A stretch of DNA of 64,000 bases from positions 1 to 64,000 of the forward strand of contig JAIQDT010002998.1 in NCBI GenBank assembly GCA_021521415.1. The letters run 5' to 3'. The notes beneath the pieces were generated by a model. That model was not told the DNA's origin. It searched no databases and was given only the letters and a program-made list of their open reading frames with translations. This DNA is from Bidens hawaiensis (Eukaryota > Streptophyta > Magnoliopsida > Asterales > Asteraceae). Below, piece by piece: positions 8,833 to 21,488 of this stretch (its first letter is position 1; each line of letters opens with the position of its first letter). The position numbers were made by a program, and so were the translations under genes.

Positions 8833-9604
8833 CTAGTTTAATCTTCCCGTGTTACGGGGGTTTATTCAAGTTTTTGATTTAATCGTTTTGCTATTTTATG
8901 ATGATTTATTTTATTTTTTAACGTAGTTTTGTTTTAATTTAATATATATATATATATATATATTAGTTTGTTATTATATATTTTAGCGTTTGAGTTTTTT
9001 CAATTGAGATGTGAGTTTTTTAGATTTTTAATTAACAAACATAAACGGACATGAGCATGTTGATTTTTTTTAAATGAACAAACATAAACACAAATATTTG
9101 TCTAATGAAAAAAGGGACATTGATGTAGCAGACAATGGTGGGTAGTATCGGAAGTTAACCGGCGATGGAGATGACAATAACAGAGAACATGTAAAAGAGA
9201 TAAAATAATTTGGGGTTTAATGATGAAAGTGTTTACCAATAAATGAGATCTTATAACTCATTTGAGGGCTATTAGGGTTTGGTAAGACCCACAACCCGTG
9301 GAAATTATTCTTTGATGGTTAAGAGGTTAAATGAGATGTTATAACCCGTTTAGGAGTTATTTGGGTTTGGTGAGACCCATGACCCGCAAAAATTATTGTT
9401 TGATTATGAAAAAGTTTTATAAATAAATGAGATGTTATAACACATTTAAAGACTATCTGGGTTTGGTGAGACCCATACCCACGAATTCGGGTTGAATACA
9501 TGAGAAGCCTCCATTTAGAAATCAAGGTGGCTCTAGAGAATGAGGGGAACAACCTGAGAGCGACACGTAGGATTTCATTGTAGACAATTATATAGATAGT
9601 TAGA
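8833..9604 (-). mobile_element. Non-autonomous Helitron, 772 bp
   Basis: Read on the minus strand it begins TCTAACTATCTATATAATTG at 9604 and ends in CTAG (8836-8833) between flanking A and T, the plant Helitron rule. A hairpin CCCGT-GTT-ACGGG (8846-8858) lies 9 bases before the CTAG end. The interior holds three diverged repeats of 88-96 bp starting at 9241, 9329 and 9425 (AAATGAGAT...GGTTTGGT(A/G)AGACCCA). No Rep/helicase is encoded. Confidence 0.75.
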
Positions 9605-9864
9605 TTATTTCTCTACTAACTTAAGTAAACTTTTCCACCATAAATAAATAATATATTAAATATTATTCTTAGAAATTTTGGGAGGTTACAAGTCTACCCA
9701 CATTATAAGATGTTTCGTCCTCGAAACCTGCTTAGTCCATCTAAAAGGAATACTTCCTGTATTCAAATTTTAATCGGTTTTGTTTATGACTTTGTGTTCT
9801 TCAAATTTTCAAGTAATTGGGCTCAATTCAGTAGCAAACACAAGCCAAATGCTCTGATACCACT

Positions 9865-10293
9865 TGAAAGATCTTGTTTCGGATCATATACATTATCATA
9901 TACGTGTAAAACGATACGATACGGATCTATAATAATGTGTTTACTATACTATATACTATTGCGGAAACATATAATAAAGGAATTGCTAACACATTCACTC
10001 ATAAACATCATTGAATTGATATAAAATTCAATGTACAAAACTGATCTCTCTCTCTTATCAAATTGTAAAAACTAATACAAATATGACATGAAAGCATCTA
10101 TTTATACATGCAGCCTATGGGACGTATATGTCTCATGGTGTATAAGTCTTATACGCCGCGTATAAGTCTTATACGCTGGTCTGACTTATACGGTCCTTAA
10201 AAGAAATCTAATATTGATATTTTAGCCACTTAACTATACAATAATGACAGATTAAGCCTGTAAGACCTAACATTAGACACTAATGCACCAACA
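9865..10293 (-). repeat. LTR of family C, minus orientation
   Basis: On the minus strand the segment begins TGTTGGTGCATTAGTGTC at 10293 and ends CTTTCA at 9865. It is followed after two bases by the primer site TGGTATCAGAGC (9862-9851), so it is a 5' LTR with about 170 bp of leader (to about 9690). It is related to the plus-strand LTR at 13652-14048. Its U3 has the palindrome GCGTATAAGTCTTATACGC at 10158-10176 and a shorter one at 10140-10154, and a TATAAATAG box at about 10100-10110 lies just downstream in sense. Confidence 0.8.
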
Positions 10294-10294
10294 A

Positions 10295-13200
10295 AGCGGA
10301 TTTAAGAAGTGGACACCTCAGGTTCCTCGTGTTTTCATGTATAAATCAAGAAAGAATCCTAAAGGTGAGTTAATACGCACTTTGAGATATTCACGACCAG
10401 ATTAGCTACGTGTTATATCGTTATACCCAATGGAACAGGATTTTCATCCTTATTTCCTTTGCTGGTCATACTTGGCGTTAATCGGTGAAGCAAGCATATA
10501 TTTGGATCGTGGTGAAAAGAAGTATGATGCGATATGTGTTTATGATCCTATGTGGTTGGTGAGTTGCTCGCAGAAAGACATAGAAGTGTTACATACGAGC
10601 AAGATACAATGTTCTGATGACAACGTAAAGGCTCAATCTAATCAGTTCCAGAAGGTCGTTGACTTATGTTTTGATAAGAATATTCATACTGGACGTGCTT
10701 GGGAAACGAATTTGTCACACCCCGCCGACGGCGGAAACGCGGGGGCGTGATGACGTCATGGATCGTAGTCACTGTTTATATTGAACAAACTCTAAATGGT
10801 TTGTTTTAAACAAAAAGAGTTTCAACATGCATTGCAACCCTTGTACCAAAGATTACATCGTAATTGTTTCAAATATTTTACAAACCATAAGTTTTAGATA
10901 ATACTAAATTTCACAAATACAGAGTTTTTATAATATGGCCTACATCCTATAGGCTATAAGATGGAAACTCCCAAAATGCATGCTAGTGCGTGTGACTTCT
11001 TATGTGTTTCCAATGCTTCAATTACCTGAGAATGCATGTATTAAAACGTCAACAAAATTGTTAGTGAGTTTCACAGGTTTATATTTTATCTAAAATATGT
11101 GCTTCAACGAGTCGACCAACATTGTCTTATGTAGACAAATCCTCAATTAGTTACCATGAGCTCTATGATCAAGACCTAACAGCGTTTCTATGAGCGTCCC
11201 TCTTGATGTTCTAATGCGAAAACATCGAAGTCATCTGTTGGAAAAATATCACCCGCTAGACCTCCAATCTAAGTTAGTGCGACTAACCACAGGTGGGGTG
11301 TGTTAATCCCGAATAGTACTATTCGCATTGGCCACGCCTACAATAGTTAATGATCATAGATTCTAGGGGACTTCGGTGCATTATTGTTTCCAACCCATGT
11401 AACAATATGAGAGCGCGTTTCTACTCGTTTCCAAACATGTGTTTTTCCATGCATCCCCCCCCCCCCCCCCAAAAAAAAAAAAAAGTTTCAAAACAATTTA
11501 TATAAAAGGGGCCGTGAGACTCACCTGATTCTCAAATGTGCGTTAGATAATATAAAAGTCCAAGTCTCGACCTACAAGTGCCCAAAAGTAGGGAACAACA
11601 ATTTAGGTCTAATGTTTCATTTTTGATTTCTAAGTGTTTCATGGCCGCGTTTCACCCAACTAGTTAAACTTGTTTCATTTGTATGTCATTTTTACTAAAT
11701 GTGATTTGGCAATCCGTTGGTGATAGTTTCATGTTTTCTTGAAATTATATATTTATATTCATTATGTAAATATAAATTATGTACATGTCATAACTCCTTG
11801 TATAAAAATCATGTTCAAAGTATATATATCTCTCAATGTAACTAATACTTATTATCTTACTGTGAAACATGTTTTAACGAATATACAATTACTACCATAA
11901 ATCAATTCATAGTGTATTGAACGTACACCTTATACAAAAATAATATTACTACAAACTATTCAACCATCTAACTTGTACCAACACATTTCTAAAATAACTT
12001 TAATATGGTTAAGCACATTATTTAAAAAAAAAATATGCATTTAACTATTCATGTTCTATGCTAACATTGATGACATGCACACAACTTTTTTTATAGAAGT
12101 ATTATATATTAGGTTTTTAAATGTATAAATTTATATAAGGTTTTATAATCACCAATATTTTGCAATATTCAACTTTCATGAGTTTATACACTATTAAGAT
12201 TCGTAAAATAAGCCCCTTTTTTCTTTAAGTTACTAGTTTTCAAGCTTATGAAATTTTAGACAATCAATAACTATTTGGGTGATTTTTTTATATAGACGTA
12301 AACACTTGTAAACTTTTATAAACATAATATTAGTAAGTAATACTTACTTAAAGCAAGCAAGGTTTGACTAGAGAAAATAACAGTTGTAGGATCTTGAGGT
12401 TGAACACCACTAGAAACCTCCCTTGATCTTGTTTAAGTTTAGAAAACTGATAGTTATGGAAGTGAGCATGTATGGGCAGTCTCGGCCACAACAGGATTGT
12501 GGAAAGAAGTGTTTTAGACTTGAACATTTAAAACTATTATGGAAAGATATTTATATGAGTTTTTGGGGTGAGCCACACCACTACCTTTGCATTAAAATAA
12601 TATGATATGGTTTGTATTTGAGTGTAAATAAAGTAAAGATTTCCAAGAGTATGGGTTTTGGATTGGTGTTGGACGATAGAGATAGGTCTAGTGAAGTGAA
12701 AGATGAAGACATGAAGTATGGTACAAGCGCATGTGGTCATGATGCATGATGAAGGTGATTGTGTTGGATTTCAAAATCTTTGAAAATGGCACATGTACTT
12801 GAAATATTTAATATGTACTTTGAAGTGGCTAAATTCAACATTATAGAAGGATAGGGGGTGATGAGGTCAAGGATTGGGGTGGTGATCGCGTGGCGTTTCG
12901 AGTGAAGTTTGGGGATAGTCTGATGTTGGGGCAAATGTCGGGTGATGAAATTTCGTTATCCGATTTGTTTTGTATAAATATATATACCGTAACCCATAAT
13001 TAATTATCTATCAGGCATATTTTTTTATTTGCGTCCAAAATGTATGTTTGAACGTAATATTAGTTTATTCTCGTAACCAATTACATAATTATAAACTTAC
13101 GTATTATTGTCGCGTGTTCTATTATTCATTTTTTATCAAGATAAGTATATTTTTAGTTTACCCCACATGGACTAGTGATTCGCGTTTCTAATTCGGTTTA

Positions 13201-13616
13201 TTTTATCACCAACATTTGTGTGTGTCAGTCATACTAGCGTGATCTGGTAATCCTCCAATGATTACCGATACATGACATCTAACCAAGTGTGGACTTTTTA
13301 ATGCATATGATGACATAATTACTTATAATCAAGCTTATCATGAATGTTTTTATTTTAATTATTATTTAATGGCGTACTGATAACAACCCTGTTTGACGGG
13401 GTGTCAAAGAATTAGAGAGAAGTTAGTGCTGAGCAAGAACGTGGTGAGGCAGAGTTTGAAGCTAAACGTCAGGAGAGGATTACTCAGGCTTCATGGAACC
13501 GGTTTCAACAAATGCCGAGCCGAGTACCTCGTCCAACTTCACAACAAAGATCAACAAAGCCGTCATTTGAAGAAGCGAGGAAAGCTTATCACAAGAAGCA
13601 TTTTGTGATTGATTGA
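10295..13616 (+). pseudogene. Third ORF (aORF) of family C, split by a solo LTR
   Basis: The frame starts inside the ORF at 10295 (FKKWTPQVPRVFMYK), has a TAG after RTLRYSRPD, then continues to VYDPMWLVSCSQKDIEVL, the module shared with the aORF of element A. At 10713 a 2.7-kb solo LTR interrupts it. After the insertion and one copy of its GAATT duplication are ignored, the same frame resumes at 13414 with one TAG. It runs through a basic tail (ITQASWNRFQQMPSRVPRP) to TGA at 13614-13616. A purine tract and the family C LTR follow directly, the same order as in element A. The N-terminal part is lost at the junction with the inverted LTR at 10293. Function unknown. Confidence 0.7.
10713..13408 (-). 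mobile_element. Solo LTR of a Gypsy-type element, 2.7 kb
   Basis: It begins TGTCACACCCCGCC and ends GACGGGGTGTCAAA, with GAATT on both sides (10708-10712, 13409-13413). The last two bases were probably CA and are now AA. There is no internal coding region. Landmarks in order (GTCAACAAAATTGTTAGTGAG, GTGCGACTAACC, AATAGTACTATTCG, GTGAGACTCACCT) match those in the solo LTR at 50325-53650. Strand is assigned by analogy with the Gypsy at 27038-36612, whose sense LTR reads TGTAACA to GTGTGACA. It includes C16 followed by A14 at 11455-11484. Confidence 0.72.
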
Positions 13617-13638
13617 AGGTACAAGGAGCTAACACTAT

Positions 13639-14048
13639 AAAAGGGGGAGTTTGTTAGTGCAAAATGTCTATTGCTAGGTCTTGTATAGATAAACAAGCCG
13701 ATATTGTTAGATGTGATGTTAGAGGGGGTATAAGTGTAAGCAGCGTATAAGACTTATACGCAACGTATAAAACTTATACGCCAACATATTATACATTCCA
13801 TAGGACAAGTGTATAAATAGCTTAAACATGTCATATTTTGTGATAGTCTTTGTAATATTTGGAAATCACTTGAACTGAAATTGTTATATGAATATAGTTA
13901 TTGCTACAGTGAGTTGACACGTGTTTAGTTCCTTTGCTACGTGTTTCCGTTATTTAGCATAGTATAGTAAATGCAATGTTTTCGATCCGTTTAATCTCAT
14001 ATCTACATGTATATGATGACGTATTATGATCCGGCTCCCGGTCTTTCA
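13639..14048 (+). repeat. Purine tract and 3' LTR of family C, plus orientation
   Basis: AAAAGGGGGAGT (13639-13650) is the polypurine tract. The LTR runs from TGTTAGTGCAAAATG at 13652 to GGTCTTTCA at 14048 (397 bp). It contains the 19-bp palindrome GCGTATAAGACTTATACGC (13743-13761) and an imperfect second copy (13764-13780). TGTATAAATAG follows about 30 bp on as the likely TATA box. It is related to, but clearly diverged from, the inverted LTR at 9865-10293. Confidence 0.78.
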
Positions 14049-15295
14049 CGGTTCCATATTCATTCTTGGCTAATTTTTCCCGCTCAAATTCCTAAAGTCT
14101 TTTTATAATAATTCTAGAAACTTTCCATAATAAATCTACCTATACTATTAAAACAATTGAGATTAAGTCCACATGGCCCTTTCCTATTAGCCTATTTCCT
14201 ATGTTTCCAATTATATCATTCACTTATCTAATTTTCTAAACAATAAAATAAATCAAAAAAAAAAATTCATTAATTCCCTAACCCGTTAGAATATATATGG
14301 ATTGACTATTGACTAACAATTTCATTAATTCCCTAAATAAAAAAGAATTGACTATTGACTATATTGAATATTGAATGAATATTTAATATTGAATATGAAT
14401 ATGGATTACCCACCGCTATACCATACCCATTTTCACAACCCTCGCTCCATTCTTTTTCTTTCATAATATGGAAACTCTTTTAACCTAATCACCTAAATCA
14501 AGTATTCCCTCTTTCACGCCTTCATTATCTTCCACCGATCTCGAGCTTCATTTCATTGAATCCGGCAAATCAAGCTTTCACATCGTTGTTCCCGTTCAAC
14601 GTCTGGAAGTTTACTCTTAGTGATTTTGTCCTATCCATGCCTGCCTTCACCATCGATCAACCACATGTCAGCTCACTAAACCATCAGGTATTACATTGTA
14701 TCTACTATTGTTATTTTGTTTGACAACTTTTGTTATGTTCATTGGCAAGAAACGATTTTTTATTTTTTGGATTTCATAATATATTTTTGCCGCACACCAG
14801 GTGTTATACCAATTTTCAGTTTGTTTTATTTTGATTAGTATGTTTAATTGATGTTTTATCTATATGATTTAATATAAAATACCCTACCCAGTTATTACAA
14901 TTTAAATTTTAATTATATCATAATTGAGTCTATTTTTATATATATTGGAATTGATTCATATAATTAATTGATTGATATGATTTATTAGTCCACGATTATT
15001 AAAAAGTCCCTAATTTTATGCTCTAAATTTACTATATTTATACCTTCCTTTGTTATGAAACAATCCTAAAATTCAAACACATTCTATTATCTATATATAC
15101 TCTCATCTGCACATACAAGTTCTCACACCTTATCACTGTCTTGATCAAAATATTATTTGTTTCTTTGCAAGGTTTATAATTTTGTTCCTACTTATATATT
15201 TTAATATTTTTATTTGTTGCATGCGTTCAAAGTATAATTATTCATTATTCAATGTCTAATCGTTTCTTTAATTTGAATATTTCTTAAACAGGAAG

Positions 15296-15851
15296 ATGGA
15301 ACCATCAAAAATTACGATGTTGAACCAGTTGGATGTGACTAACAACAATTGTGTTCTCAATGTTCGTATATTGAAACTATGGCAACTCCAGCACAACAAC
15401 AAACCCGGAAAACATTGGTCCATAGAGATGATTTTGTAAGATAAAATGGTATTCTTATATACAAAAATAATTCTTATATAAAAAAACTTAATTTATCAGA
15501 ATCCGGTTTTTTATTTTTGTTCCTTATTACACATTGTAATAATTATTTTGTTCCTCACATTAAAAATGTAACATGGTAATAGAATTCAAGCTTATGTACG
15601 GAAGGCTTGCATCCCGAAGCATGACGTTTGGCTTAGTGAGAATAGGTATTTGATTGTTCGGAAGGCTTCACTTAGAGCAAATCTGTCCACTTACCGATAT
15701 GTTGACTACTTACCGATATGTTGACTGCCCACAGAAGCTATGCTTCACTGCCGAAACTCATCTTACAAATTCCTATGAGTTTAAAGGTCACCTATATGGT
15801 TTGTCGTTTGTAAGCTTTGATGATATAGTTAAAACTAGAGTATGGCCATGA
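15296..15851 (+). pseudogene. RPA70-like (DUF223 / replication protein A OB-fold) gene remnant
   Basis: Exon 1 (15296-15435) opens MEPSKITMLNQLDV and gives NVRILKLWQ, the usual RPA1-type OB-fold core in plant Helitrons. A GT donor at 15436 and an AG at 15581-15582 allow a phase-consistent join to exon 2 (IQAYVRKACIPKHD). Exon 2 continues with LIVRKASLRANLSTYRYV and later FKGHLYGLSFVSFDDIV, the typical end of this domain. A 19-bp tandem duplication (15689-15707 and 15708-15726) shifts the frame between these parts, and a stop follows KTRVWP. RPA70 binds single-stranded DNA in replication. Plant Helitrons often carry RPA-like genes, so this is probably element-derived rather than host. Confidence 0.68.
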
Positions 15852-18076
15852 ACATTGGAACACGTTATTGGAAATTGTTTTCTAATTAAAGTTAACGGAT
15901 TGGTGACTAATTGAAGTTTCTATAATTGTTGATATCCATATTTTAAAGTCACCTAATTATTTGCATACAGTTTCAATTTAATTAAATGTAATACTGTTTC
16001 AAAAGTATTTATTTAGTTAACTGCTTTGTAAATTTTCTAATAATAAATCTTTAATTAAGCTTTCCATAAATTACTTTTATGTAACATTTTTATAATTAAC
16101 TGTCTTTTGACCTTTCCATCATTGACAACTTTTTAATATTGCCTTTTGACCAATTGATTGAGTTGGTGCCAAACTGAGTGTTGACAGAAAGGACCATATA
16201 GACACTATTTCTTGCAAAAAGGATTAAAATTCTTATATGCAACATTGGGCTCATCAGTGATACACATATGGTAAATGGGATAGAGATGCCAATGATAAAG
16301 GTAGTCTTTACTTTTCGCAAATGCTTATCATACCATGAAGTTTATATGTAGTTGAAATTAATTGTTTTTTTGTCCCCACCGAGATATTAATTTTTGTTAA
16401 TTTTGTGGTTAGTTTGATAATGATATGAAGAAGATGACAAGTGAAAGGAAGAAGAAGAGAATGATAGAAGAAAGTTACTGCAGTTTAGAAACTTTATGAT
16501 ACATGCAGAGATGTATTTGCTAATTGTACACATGTGATTCTTTCATGCTTTTTGATCAGTTTGAATGCTCTTGATGTTCTGGGTTTGCCATATTGTGATC
16601 CCGAAGGCCCCATTCCGATGCCATCACGCTCATCCATTCACGTGTTTTTCAGGTTTATTAATTATTACTCATAACTCTCTTTCCCCTTGTTTATTTCCAT
16701 AAATATCTCGTAAAAATCAAAACTTTACAATAGTTTATGATAAAAAGTTACCCAATGATGAGAAGTCCGAAGATTGTGCATGGCTCGAGGAGATAGATAA
16801 GCCAGTATGCCCGTTGGCTTAGTGGTGGTGGAGCACCGTACAACGGGCCAAAATTTTCAATAAGTGATGAGATCGTATCATCGCATGTTAAACATTCTTT
16901 TCAGATTTGTCGGGTTAGATGGTCATGCATCGGGTTCTTTAGTTATCGAAGATCTTGTACATAATTTGAGCCTAAACATCCAAAAAGATGCCTCTTTTTA
17001 GCCAGATCGACCACATTAGTAAAATAATTAATTTGGTCGATCTAGCGCTGAAAAAAAGTATTCTATCATAAATGGGGAAAGAAATAGGGATCTTTGTACT
17101 TTCTTGAGTTGTTTTTGAACCAAGATATTTGTTTTCATAAATGTTGTTTTGGTTAGTATTTATTGTGATGGTGATTTTGCTATATGGTATGTTTCTTGGC
17201 AAACAATATATTTTTAGTACGATTGACTTTTGTGTTGGTCAACATACTCATTTTCTCTTACGTACTTAAATTCATTTTGTTTTTTTTTTCGAAGGGCCAC
17301 TCACCGTTTAATGTTAAGATTCACATGATTTCACAAGCAGGTCCATGAAGCAATAAAAATTATCATATTAAATGAACTTGATTTTCTTAACAATGGCTAT
17401 GTAATTTCTTGATTTGTTTACATTAATATCTTGTATCAAATTTAAAATTTAATATGTAATTTCATTATTTGTAACTTTATATAGTTTAGTACACAATTTT
17501 CTTGCTCATTTGTTGCTTTAGTTTATTTGGACGATCATTCATATTGTAATCTTATACACCTGCTAATAAATCTACTACCAAATGGTATGTTAGATCGTTA
17601 AATAATGTTACTATTATTTCCATAACTTTGTAAGTCTTTAATCTATTTTCAATACAAAAACCATTACATTTATGTAAAACCGTTTGTTCATATAAATACA
17701 TAATTTAAAAATTGTTCAAATATATAAATATATAATTATAATTAACATTATTACAATTTCCACCAGTGTAATACACGGGTCAATGAGTTGTCTAGAATTG
17801 GGGCATGTTGCCAAGTTTGAGTATGAGAGGATTATAACTTTAGGTTGTTCATGTGTTGAACATTGTTTGTTTGTTTTTTTGCGTTGGTGATTGTACGGGA
17901 AAATGTCCCGGATTCCCAAGGCCTTTAGTTATACCAATCTTTTATATGGTCAATTTTGTCTTTTTGTAGTAACGTTGACTTTTGTTTATTGACATAAAGA
18001 TTATAAATATGTTTTTGTATGCCTATTACAAAATGACATTCAACTTTTGTAACGCAACACTTTACTCGTACACGTG
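15852..18076. other. AT-rich Helitron interior without a clear gene
   Basis: Short phrases such as LNALDVLGLPYCDPEGPIP (about 16560-16620) and DCAWLEEIDKPVCPL (about 16770-16820) look like coding scraps, but I cannot assign a family. The damaged Helitron terminus is at 17762-17795. Confidence 0.4.
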
Positions 18077-18081
18077 TAGGG

Positions 18082-19883
18082 TGTAACACCCCGGATTTAA
18101 GCGGAATACACCTGAGTGCAACGTACAGATCACTCATAAGCTCGTAACACTATTAATAGTGACAATATATTTATTTTATTTCATACTTTCACAAGTACAC
18201 AAATAGTTTGATAATGAGACAAAAAGAACATCACATCTAAATGAAACAAATATTATTCATTGAAATAATCTTAAGGTATAACTAATTTTCTTGTCCTGTC
18301 ACTTCATCGTATAAACCTGCAGCACGTTTAAAATAATATATTTTGTCAACAACACATGCTGTGAGTTTTCATAAGTTTTTGCGTATATAAATGTATATAA
18401 AATGTGTGATTCAACGATCATCATGCAATAAACATTCAAATATAATGTAAATGAAATCAAATAGTGCCGTCCTCCCGTTCATTTAGCTGAAGCCGCAGAA
18501 GTCGGGGAAATGAGAACCACCTTACGTAAACAACCGAAGTCGTAACGTTAGACGGCGCAGGTACGTCTTGTCGGACCCTCCCACTATGTGTATGCGTTTG
18601 CGTAACTTCCACCATAAAAACAGTAAACACGTTGCAAGCAAGTTCACGTATAATCATAAACAATATGCAGGAAAAATATTAACATGTACGATAAATGTGA
18701 ATCTTTTTCTAAATAAGTGCATAACTAACGAAATAAAAACTTGTGACATGCTACACCCCAAAAATATTAAAAGAGTTAAAAAGGGGTTATAAAAAACTCA
18801 CTTGTTAAGTAAGCGAGTCGAGAGAGAAAAATGCCTTTAAGCAAGTGAACCGACAGAGTTCGGTTCAACGAATGACCCTAGATAAATAAATAGCTAGGCT
18901 TAAAAAGAATTTGCGAAAAGAAAGTAATTTGGCGAGGACGTTCGGTTTATGACAAAGCAATTTATAGAGAAAATATATATGTATATTTTGGGTTTATTAA
19001 AAAGGCTTTTGGTTATTTGATTTGTTAAGTTAATTTATTTTAGTCTTAGAAAAATAAATGGGTTATAATAAATATTAATTAATTTAGATGACGTCGGTTT
19101 GTTTCAACCGAACAATTAATTACGAAAACTAGTTTAATGAGTGGTTCGGTTTTTGGTCAGACACGAACCTGGTTATTGAGTCGGGTTTGTGAGTAACATA
19201 ATTTGAAAAAGATGAAGTAGTATGTTAAAAAATGTTTTTTCTTGATTATTAGTTTGTAAAAATAAAAGTTGACTTTTAAACATAAAATTCATAAACCGAA
19301 CATAAGCAAGCCGATTACAAAGGATGATATGTCTCCATGAATTTCGTTTGGGTCGTCATCATGGAAACAATCATTATGCGGAATGATAAGAAATAAACAT
19401 TACCCGGGGATTGGATCAAAAAGAAAAAGAAAATAATAATTCTTGAGCAATTGTCTTTTGAAAGTCAAAATTGAGACTTGGGAGAAATTGACAAGCTTGA
19501 ATGATTTTGAGTGTAAATTAGTTGTGCAAGGAATGCAGAGAATTAGTGAGCTTTATATAGGCTCAAAATCGTTAATAACAAGGTCAAGTGAGTTAATTTG
19601 ATGGCTAGTCAAGAGGCTAGTCATAAGGCTTGAAATCATGGATTTTAACTAATTGAATGTAAACTCATTAAATGTTTTTGACTCAATTGATTAAAGAAAG
19701 ATATATAATACTTAGAATTAAATTTGTAACATAAAAAATAATAAAACAACATTATAAACCTAAACAACATCATGAACATAAATACAAAAACAATTCACCA
19801 TTTTATTAATAAATGAAGATCCGAAAGATGTCGAAATTATAAAATGGGTCGGGTTTTGGCTTTCAAAAATGACGAATGTCACA
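18082..19883 (-). mobile_element. Solo LTR of a Gypsy-type element, 1.8 kb
   Basis: It starts TGTAACACCCCGG and ends ACGAATGTCACA, flanked on both sides by TAGGG (18077-18081 and 19884-19888). It has no coding region. The minus-strand beginning TGTGACATTCGTCATTTTTG resembles the sense start of the Gypsy LTR at 36612. It sits inside the Helitron-like element. Confidence 0.75.
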
Positions 19884-20314
19884 TAGGGTTCTCAACCATT
19901 TTCATAATTACACTTCATTTCATGAAATGTACTTATAAAACACATATGGCTCAAGATGAGAACTTTGGTTAGCTTTGGTTTATCGGGACACTTAGTACTC
20001 AATTAGCATGCATTTATTTCTAATTCTTTTTTATTTACTCGAAGGTATTATTCATATTGTATGCAATGCGATGATGATAATAAAGGTTTACTCTTTTTGT
20101 AGAGTCTTGACAACTTCGGACATGAGCACTCATGGTGAACATTCTACGCTCGCAAAACACGCAAACGAATGCCTGCTTGGTTTGGTAAATTTGCTTTTTC
20201 GTTTTCTTTATTAAATTTATATTACTCTTTATATAAGTTTGTTACTCGCTAAATATATGTTTAATTGACGCCTTTTATATTTCCACCCGTGTCGTACACG
20301 GGTTAATAACCTAG

Positions 20315-20667
20315 TATATATTATATATTCCAAAATTAGACAATTCTTAATAAAACAAATAATGTTTATTGCAATTTAGATTAGAAAATATAAAACCAAA
20401 ATTGTAATTGAAATATTTTACAAATTACCATCTTAATCTACATCTAGTCCTCACAACTTTTTCCCCTCTAACACTAATACCCGGTTGTTACACGTGTGGA
20501 TCTTAATTGACCATGATATATTTTATATATCAATAATTATTCACTTTCTTTTTACACTTCATTTGTATTATATCTATAACATGATTAAATTATATATTTT
20601 CCTTTAAATTCTCTATCTCTCTCTCTCTATATATATATAGAGAGAGAGATAGATATATGTGTGTGTA
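20315..20667. other. AT-rich spacer with CT/TA/AG microsatellite
   Basis: Nothing coding. A (CT)n(AT)n(AG)n run at about 20613-20655 forms a self-complementary block next to the following MITE. Confidence 0.5.
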
Positions 20668-21066
20668 GGTATTGGATCATTTCAGAAGTTTTTTTACAGC
20701 GAGAAATGCGAGAAGTGAAGGTGTAACTCCATTGATCCCTATTTTCAGTCTCTTTCTTATTGTGTAGGTGCGTATGTACGTGCGTAGGTACGTATTTTTG
20801 TATATGTGTATTTATGTTTGTATGTGTGTAGGTATGTAGGTTTGAATGTGTGTAGATACGAATGTGTTCGTGTAGATAGGTTTGAATGTGTGTAGGTACG
20901 AATGTGTTTGTGTGTAGGTAGGTTTGAATGTGTGTAGCTAAGACATAAATACAACCAACCTACATACATGTAGGTAACATCATAAGAAAGAGAGCTAAAT
21001 TAAGGATTAATAAAGTTACACGTTCACTTCTCGCTGTAATATCACTTCTCGCAAGATCTCTCCCCT
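20668..21066. mobile_element. MITE with long inverted repeats and internal GTAGGTATGT minisatellite
   Basis: The left arm (ACAGCGAGAAATGCGAGAAG from about 20695, then GTGTAACTCC) and the right arm ending 21066 are inverted copies sharing TACAGCGAGAA(A/G)TG, GTGTAACT and CTCTTTCTTA. Between them (20760-20950) are repeats of TTTGAATGTGTGTAG(G/A)TACG. Superfamily not assigned. Confidence 0.55.
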
Positions 21067-21313
21067 ATGTGTGTGTGTGTATATATATACATATATGTGT
21101 GTGTGTGTATGATTTGGTTCACTTCAGAAGTGTTTCTTAATGCGAGAAGTGCGATAAGAGATTATAACCAATCACATGATTTCTTTTTTATTTTATGATT
21201 ATTTAAATACAAGGGTATGTTAGTAAAATATAAAATGTTTTGTAACGTAACTAATACTCATTATTGGTTTAATTAATGACAAGTTACTAACAAATGGTTA
21301 CACATTATTATTA

Positions 21314-21344
<31 letters not shown>

Positions 21345-21488
21345 TGTATTTGATCTAAAATTTGAACCATCAAAATCCATTGAGCTAAAACGATTTTATT
21401 CTAAAACATGGCTAATTATTATTATTTTTTTATCTGATCTCAAATGTGAAGTGTTTTTTTTTATTAAATCCACTAATGTAGTGTATAC

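Larger units (their letters stand above)
14135..20314 (+). mobile_element. Helitron-like element with captured or own RPA gene remnant
   Basis: The 5' end TCTACCTATACTATTAAAAC follows an A, as in the other Helitrons here. The 3' end is CCCGTGT-CGT-ACACGGG (20286-20302) plus GTTAATAAC minus its first base, then CTAG at 20311-20314 and a T. A second, damaged Helitron-type terminus lies at 17762-17795 (AGTGTAATACACGGG then CTAG), so the 5' end could instead pair with that one and 17796-20314 could be a second copy. An RPA70-like pseudogene lies inside and a solo LTR (18082-19883) is nested in it. Confidence 0.62.
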
